This document shows positions 63,580 through 64,000 of a stretch of 64,000 nt of DNA, piece after piece; within the stretch, counting starts at the first letter, position 1; each line of letters opens with the position of its first letter. The position numbers and the translations under genes are program-made. Source of the stretch: Rotaria socialis (taxonomy: Eukaryota > Rotifera > Eurotatoria > Philodinida > Philodinidae); the NCBI GenBank assembly GCA_905331475.1, contig CAJNYU010002706.1, forward strand, positions 62,001 to 126,000, read 5' to 3'. The notes below the pieces were generated by a model that worked only from the letters and a program-made list of their open reading frames with translations, was not told the DNA's origin and did no database searches.

Positions 63580-64000
63580 TGTTGCACAGATCAGCCCTGA
63601 GAAGTTCTCACATAGTTCTAATTGTCATCCTGGGGTGCGTCCAGAAAGGTACAGGACCACCCCTTCCTAGTTTCTTAAAAGTGCTAGGTATCATCTGTAA
63701 GTAGATCCCAAATAGCTAAAGGGGCCACCCCTGGGTAGGCCCTAAAACTTCTGATTACTCCCTCTGACTGAGTCCTTACAATTTCTAAGTACCACCCTTG
63801 ACAAGGCTCAAAACACTTCTAAATATTACCCTTATGTGATTCTTAAAAAGTTCTGAGTATCACCTATAAGTAGGCTCCTAATGGCTATAGGGGCCAGTTC
63901 TGGTCTGATCCTGGAAGTTTCTAATACGATCTCCCGTTAGATCGCAAGTAGCTACAAGAAATCCTCCTGGATAGGCACTAAAAATTTCTAAGTAATAACT
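63580..64000. repeat. 34-bp tandem satellite, forward arm
   Basis: TCTAAGTACCACCC-like unit starts fall at 63682, 63716, 63750, 63784, 63818, 63852, 63886, 63920, 63954 and about 63987, an exact 34-bp period. Units are diverged. Units five apart are more alike: 63682-63726 and 63852-63896 share GTATCA, TAAGTAG and AGGGGCCA, suggesting a 170-bp higher-order unit. The array continues past the window edge. Confidence 0.75.

Overview
This is a eukaryotic, strongly A+T-rich window. It holds intron-containing animal-type genes with many 45-70 nt GT-AG introns and a minority of 0.3-2 kb introns. Gene content and style point to a small metazoan, most likely a bdelloid rotifer. The pointers are very compact introns, a B-box/coiled-coil gene of the kind abundant in bdelloids, TGTGGG-like telomeric sequence, and a bacterial-looking secreted beta-helix protein. 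The taxon is an inference, not something the sequence proves. A run of 100 Ns at 20161-20260 marks an assembly gap.

Layout. 1-3.6 kb: gene-free, with a telomere-like G-rich/C-rich pair and an inverted-repeat element. 3.6-5.8 kb (-): secreted right-handed beta-helix protein. 7.3-12.7 kb (-): two tightly spaced genes, an FBXO42-like F-box/kelch gene followed 39 bp later by an ATG8/GABARAP gene. The ATG8 protein ends directly on its lipidation glycine, and its third intron carries a MITE. 13.9-16.8 kb (+): DNAJB6-type J-domain chaperone with a symmetric 1,368-nt optional exon. 17.2-17.8 kb (+): calmodulin-like EF-hand protein. 17.8-21.6 kb: gene-poor, with the gap. 21.6-25.2 kb (+): SCFD2 (Sec1/Munc18 relative), 14 exons. 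25.6-26.4 kb (+): HAD-like protein. 26.4-30.3 kb: gene-free. 30.3-37.6 kb (+): classical dynamin with 24 coding exons (GTPase, PH, GED, proline-rich tail). 40.1-42.8 kb (+): TBCK-like pseudokinase without TBC or rhodanese parts. 43.5-44.7 kb (+): 156-aa protein of unknown function. 44.7-46.0 kb (+): broken MTHFSD copy. 48.8-50.6 kb (+): B-box/coiled-coil protein. 54.1-56.9 kb (+): F-box/LRR-like protein. 57.3-62.1 kb (-): low-complexity, probably nuclear protein. 63.1-64.0 kb: 34-bp satellite repeats in two opposite orientations, with a small hAT-type MITE between them.

The genes do not form one pathway. Membrane traffic and degradation recur (dynamin, SCFD2, ATG8, TBCK-like, FBXO42), but this may be chance. 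Gene models were spliced by eye: each exon joint was checked for GT-AG ends and reading phase, and several proteins were recognised by resemblance to animal families held in memory. No search was run. The best leads are the pre-exposed ATG8 glycine, the FBXO42-ATG8 spacing, the DNAJB6 cassette exon, the MTHFSD stop codons and the inverted 34-bp satellite.
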